A stretch of DNA of 18,157 nt from an uncultured Lysobacter sp. (GTDB lineage Bacteria > Pseudomonadota > Gammaproteobacteria > Xanthomonadales > Xanthomonadaceae), in assembly GCA_946480055.1 (NCBI GenBank), contig CAMLID010000065.1, positions 1 through 18,157 on the forward strand. Direction: 5' to 3'. Under the pieces are notes generated by a model. The model saw only the letters and a program-made list of their open reading frames with translations. It was not told where the DNA came from and searched no databases. Position numbers and translations under genes: made by a program. Position 1 is the first letter of the stretch. Each line of letters opens with the position of its first letter. Of the stretch, positions 15,460 to 18,157 are shown piece after piece.

Positions 15460-15720
15460 TGAAATCCATAGCCCCGCACCACGACGAACAACCGGAGACC
15501 CGAAGGGCGGCGCGCAGGATGCGCGCCGTTTTTCGAAGGGACAGGGATGTCCCGTCGAAAAATCCCCTCGCCAGCACCGAACTCGCAGGGGAGGGTTGTC
15601 TAGGCAGGCCCTTCTCTTTGGTTACTTTTGACCGAAGGGAATTCAGGCGAACTCTTGGGCCAGCAAGAGAAAGTGACCCGCTCGCGCAGCGGGCGGAAGC
15701 CTTTGACCTAAAGAAACGAA
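15460..15720. repeat. Composite hairpin repeat element of the Xanthomonadaceae intergenic type
   Basis: The block has no credible gene but a dense series of stems. CGGCGCGC/GCGCGCCG (15508-15528) is a perfect 8-bp stem. TTTTTCGA-A-GGGACA/TGTCCC-G-TCGAAAAA (15529-15562) is a 15-bp stem with a single A/G mismatch. CCCGCT/AGCGGG (15677-15693) is a perfect 6-bp stem. Segments such as TTTGGTTACTTTTGACCGAA and CCAGCAAGAGAAAGTGACCC recur in intergenic DNA of Xanthomonas, Stenotrophomonas and Lysobacter and are often misannotated as small hypothetical proteins. That comparison is from memory. No transposase or target duplication is visible. Confidence 0.65.
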
Positions 15721-15746
15721 GCCATCGCAGAAGCCCGGAATTCGCG

Positions 15747-15828
15747 GTCGCGGCTTGCGCCGCTCCTACCCCAAAGCTAGAGCGGAGCGGCCGGGCAAGC
15801 AATCGCTGCTCACGCCGCTCCCACAGAA
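15747..15828 (-). repeat. Two further copies of the GCGGCGTAAGCCGC palindromic repeat
   Basis: Copies at 15747-15772 (one base different from the 2833-2858 copy: TTGCG for TTACG) and 15802-15828 (more diverged) lie in the same orientation. They precede the 3' end of the hypothetical gene at 15862, again in the gap between convergent gene ends, as with the cluster at 2702-2980. Confidence 0.8.
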
Positions 15829-15861
15829 GGCAGAAGACGAAGCAAACACGAACCGCAGCCG

Positions 15862-16383
15862 CTACAACTGCGCCGCCGTCCGCAACCTCCGATCCAGTTC
15901 ATCCGCCAAAGCCACATCGCGCGTCTTGGCGACGGCCGCGCGCAGATCCGGCAACAGCTGCGCGAGCTCCGCCAGGTCCGCCGAGCGCTCGATCTTGAGT
16001 TGCAGGAAATACCCGCGCAGCCCCAACTGCTCGCGCACCGCATCCGACATCAAGGCATACAGCACGCCGTAGCGACTGGACGCGTCGCCCACGCTGGGCA
16101 GCGAGACAGGCGCAGCCGGCGAAGTCGCCACCGGCACAGCAGCGCGCACCGGCGCGGGCACGGACGCCTGTCCGCCCACACCGATCAAACCCAGGCCGAC
16201 CAGTTGCTCCAGCGCATCCGGCGGCCCGTGCAGGCCCGCCGCGACCGTGCGCAGCTGGGCCACATCGCGCTGCCCGTCGACCACCAACAGCAGCGAGCGC
16301 AGCACCGTCGGCAGCTTGCGGGTACGGTGCTCGATCTCCTCGCGCCCGGCCTCGGTCTTGCTCAGGATGTCGTCTTCGCGCAT
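15862..16383 (-). CDS. Hypothetical protein with an N-terminal helical (possibly winged-helix-like) domain
   Basis: The 173-residue protein starts at ATG 16383, five bases after GGAGG (16393-16389). The N-terminal domain (about 1-70) reads LSKTEAGREEIEHRTRKLP, LRSLLLVVDGQRDVAQL and LEQLVGLGLIGVGG. This pattern of a conserved helix, the D-G turn and an L-x-x-L-GLI end is seen in many uncharacterised beta- and gammaproteobacterial proteins. An Ala/Pro/Val-rich linker follows (about 71-103). The C-terminal domain (104-173) is helical: YGVLYALMSDAVREQLGLRGYFLQLKIERSADLAELAQLLPDL. There is no signal peptide, membrane segment or enzyme motif. Function is unknown. It is separated from prpC by a terminator, so it has its own promoter. 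Confidence 0.75.
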   Translation of the reverse strand: MREDDILSKTEAGREEIEHRTRKLPTVLRSLLLVVDGQRDVAQLRTVAAGLHGPPDALEQLVGLGLIGVGGQASVPAPVRAAVPVATSPAAPVSLPSVGDASSRYGVLYALMSDAVREQLGLRGYFLQLKIERSADLAELAQLLPDLRAAVAKTRDVALADELDRRLRTAAQL

Positions 16384-16646
16384 GGCCCCCTCCGGCACGC
16401 ATCGGCAGGGCCGGCAACGGCCGGCCGCCCCTCGACGCTACGCCGATCGGCGCGCCCGCGATGCGATGCGGTTCGCGATTTCCAGGCGTCTTCCCGACTA
16501 TGCCATGCGCCCGCGGCGCCGCCGTGCCCGCCGGCGCCGGCTTAGACCAAAGTACGAGACCGCCTCCTGCGCCGGGCGGGTGCGGAAGGCGAAAGCGGGA
16601 GGTTGGTGATGATCGGCTGGAGCCCGCCCTGCGCACCGTCGCGCAC
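16384..16646. other. Gene-free region upstream of the hypothetical gene
   Basis: No gene is supported here. The minus strand should carry the promoter of the hypothetical gene. The only AT-rich island in it reads TCTCGTACTTTGGTCTAAGC near 16564-16545. A stem GGCCGGC/GCCGGCC (16409-16426) lies in the presumed 5' untranslated region, 16 bp before the ribosome site. Confidence 0.45.
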
Positions 16647-16685
16647 CTCGCAAAACGAAACAGGCCGCGCATCCGCGCGGCCTGT
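16647..16685 (-). terminator. Rho-independent terminator of the prpB-prpC operon
   Basis: ACAGGCCGCGC (16660-16670) and GCGCGGCCTGT (16675-16685) form a perfect 11-bp stem with a 4-nt loop. On the minus strand it is followed by TTCGTTTTG, 36 nt after the prpC stop. It closes the prp operon before the hypothetical gene. Confidence 0.88.
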
Positions 16686-16721
16686 CCGATGCTGCGATGC
16701 GCGGCGCGAGGGCCGCACGGT

Positions 16722-17876
16722 TCAGCGCTGCTCGATCGGCACGTAGGCGCGATCTTCCGGGCCGGTGTAGTTGGCGCTGGGGCGGATGATCTTGCCGTCC
16801 TCGCGCTGTTCGATCACGTGCGCGGCCCAACCGGTGGTACGCGCGATCACGAACAGCGGCGTGAACATCGGAGTCGGGATGCCCATCATGTGGTAGGCCG
16901 AGGCCGAGTACCAATCCAGGTTCGGGAACATCTTCTTCAGATCCCACATCAGCGTCTCGATGCGCTCGCTGACGTCGAACAGGACCTGGTTGCCGCCGTC
17001 CTTGCACAGCGCGCGCGACAGCTCCTTGATGATCGGATTGCGCGGGTCGCCGATGGTGTAGACCGGGTGACCGAAGCCGATCACGATTTCCTTGCGCTCG
17101 ACCCGGGCGCGGATGTCGGCCTCGGCTTCGTCGGCGCTGGAGTAGCGCGAGATGATGTCCATCGCGACTTCGTTGGCACCGCCGTGCTTGGGACCGCGCA
17201 GCGCGCCGATCGCGCCGGTGATGCACGAATGCAGATCCGAACCGGTACCGGCGATCACGCGCGCGGTGAAGGTCGAGGCGTTGAACTCGTGCTCGGCGTA
17301 CAGGATCAGCGACTTGTCCAGCGAGTCGGCGTGCAGCGCGCTGGGTTCCTCGCCGTGCAGCAGGTGCAGGAAGTGCGCGGCGACGCTGTCGTCGTCGGTT
17401 TCGCAGTCGATGCGGCGACCGTTGCGGGTGAAGTGCCACCAGTACAGCAGCATCGAGCCGAAACTGGCGATCAGGCGGTCGGCGATGTCGCGCGCTTCGC
17501 TGGCCGGATGGCCATCGCGCTCGGGCAGCACCGTGCCCAGCACCGAGCAACCGGTGCGCATCACGTCCATCGGGTGGGCGTTGGCCGGCACCAGTTCCAG
17601 CGCCTCGGTCACGATCGCCGGCAGGCCGCGCAGGCGCTTGAGCTTGAGCTTGTAGGCCTTGAGCTGCGAAGCGGTCGGCAGCGCGCCATGGACCAGCAGA
17701 TGCGCGACCTCCTCGAAGGTCGACTTGGTCGCCAGATCGTGGATGTCGTAGCCGCGGTAATGCAGGTCGTTGCCGCTGCGGCCGACCGTGCACAGCGCGG
17801 TGTTGCCGGCCGCGGTGCCGCTGAGGGCGACCGACTTCTTGGCCTTGGGTAGCACTTGGGTGGCGTTGTCGCTCAT
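16722..17876 (-). CDS. prpC: 2-methylcitrate synthase
   Basis: PrpC condenses propionyl-CoA with oxaloacetate to 2-methylcitrate, the first step of the methylcitrate cycle. The 384-residue protein has the citrate synthase fold. The catalytic triad is His231 (GPKHGGANE), His270 (GFGHPVY) and Asp321 ([10 protein letters not shown]). The short length and the N-terminal [15 protein letters not shown] and [12 protein letters not shown] mark the PrpC branch rather than the hexameric GltA type. The ATG at 17876 is preceded by AAGGA (17887-17883). Only 12 bp separate it from the stop of prpB, so the two are co-transcribed, and a strong terminator follows at 16647-16685. prpD is not next to it but about 15 kb downstream on the same strand. 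Confidence 0.96.
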   Translation of the reverse strand: MSDNATQVLPKAKKSVALSGTAAGNTALCTVGRSGNDLHYRGYDIHDLATKSTFEEVAHLLVHGALPTASQLKAYKLKLKRLRGLPAIVTEALELVPANAHPMDVMRTGCSVLGTVLPERDGHPASEARDIADRLIASFGSMLLYWWHFTRNGRRIDCETDDDSVAAHFLHLLHGEEPSALHADSLDKSLILYAEHEFNASTFTARVIAGTGSDLHSCITGAIGALRGPKHGGANEVAMDIISRYSSADEAEADIRARVERKEIVIGFGHPVYTIGDPRNPIIKELSRALCKDGGNQVLFDVSERIETLMWDLKKMFPNLDWYSASAYHMMGIPTPMFTPLFVIARTTGWAAHVIEQREDGKIIRPSANYTGPEDRAYVPIEQR

Positions 17877-17888
17877 CGGAATTCCTTG

Positions 17889-18157
17889 TTATTTGTCCTG
17901 CGCGAAGAGCTGGTCGAGCTTGTCTTCGTAAGCGTGATAATTGAGGAAGTCGTACAGCTGCGCACGGGTCTGCAGAGTGTCGACGATGTTCTTCTGGGTG
18001 CCTTCGCGGCGCACGGTCTCGTAGAAGTTCAGCGCGGCCTTGTTCATGGCGCGGTAGGCGCCGCAGCAGTACAGGGCGATGTCGACGCCGGCGTCGCGCA
18101 GCTCGTCGGTGGTGAAGAACGGGGTCGAGCCGAACTCGGTCAGGTTGGCCAGGATCG
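17889..18157 (-). CDS. prpB: 2-methylisocitrate lyase, C-terminal part (partial)
   Basis: The last 89 codons are in the window; the 5' part lies beyond the right edge. The visible sequence starts [19 protein letters not shown] and includes [22 protein letters not shown] and [16 protein letters not shown]. It follows the C-terminus of E. coli PrpB closely, with RAMN, EGTQK and QTR blocks. PrpB cleaves 2-methylisocitrate to pyruvate and succinate. The TAA stop at 17891-17889 is 12 bp before the prpC start, consistent with a prpBC operon. [11 protein letters not shown] replaces ALYPLSAFRAM of E. coli, a conservative family variation. Confidence 0.94.
   Translation of the reverse strand, partial: ILANLTEFGSTPFFTTDELRDAGVDIALYCCGAYRAMNKAALNFYETVRREGTQKNIVDTLQTRAQLYDFLNYHAYEDKLDQLFAQDK

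Noticed and set aside
15422..15802. 126-codon minus-strand ORF in the repeat block
   Set aside because: It translates repeat DNA with hairpins and has no ribosome site. Similar reading frames are typical spurious annotations of this repeat in the family.
16461..17852. Long plus-strand ORF antisense to prpC
   Set aside because: prpC carries the citrate synthase triad. The antisense frame shows only GC-driven openness.

Overview
The window is high-GC DNA that looks like a Lysobacter-type member of the Xanthomonadaceae. This is inferred from composition, the protein sequences, and the intergenic repeats: dispersed palindromes with the core GGAGCGGCGTAAGCCGCGA and a composite hairpin element of a kind common in that family. 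No tRNA, rRNA, CRISPR array, integrase or transposase was seen. The region reads as chromosomal metabolism and accessory functions, not a mobile island.

Layout from left to right. (1) The first codons of an exported, probably OmpA-like protein run off the left edge (minus). (2) prpD (2-methylcitrate dehydratase, minus) is back to back with a ygiD-type extradiol dioxygenase (plus). (3) A 387-bp gap holds five copies of a 26-bp palindromic repeat. (4) A LysR regulator (minus) is divergent from five plus-strand genes: AraJ-type MFS exporter, aldo/keto reductase, SDR, MDR-family alcohol dehydrogenase/quinone reductase and LysE/RhtB exporter. They look like one regulated redox-and-efflux operon. 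(5) A minus-strand EF-G paralogue lies outside any str operon, behind a long leader. The leader has a promoter, candidate leader peptides, overlapping antiterminator and terminator hairpins, and then a nine-codon ORF with a perfect Shine-Dalgarno and two interlocking stems. (6) fadH, a SleB-type cell wall hydrolase and a beta-class glutathione S-transferase follow on the plus strand. (7) A 544-bp gene-free block is full of repeats. (8) On the minus strand lie a small two-domain protein of unknown function, then prpC and prpB, with a strong terminator after prpC; prpB runs off the right edge.

How the genes fit together. prpB, prpC and prpD are all present on the minus strand, so the methylcitrate route for propionyl-CoA is encoded here, but prpD is separated from prpC by about 15 kb of unrelated genes. 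fadH adds breakdown of unsaturated fatty acids. The most interesting signal is the EF-G leader (about 11153-11542). Its architecture is that of a ribosome-sensing attenuator, similar in logic to leaders of ribosome-protection and other antibiotic-resistance genes. It suggests that this EF-G copy is induced when translation is disturbed. The sequence elements are directly visible; the regulatory role is inference.
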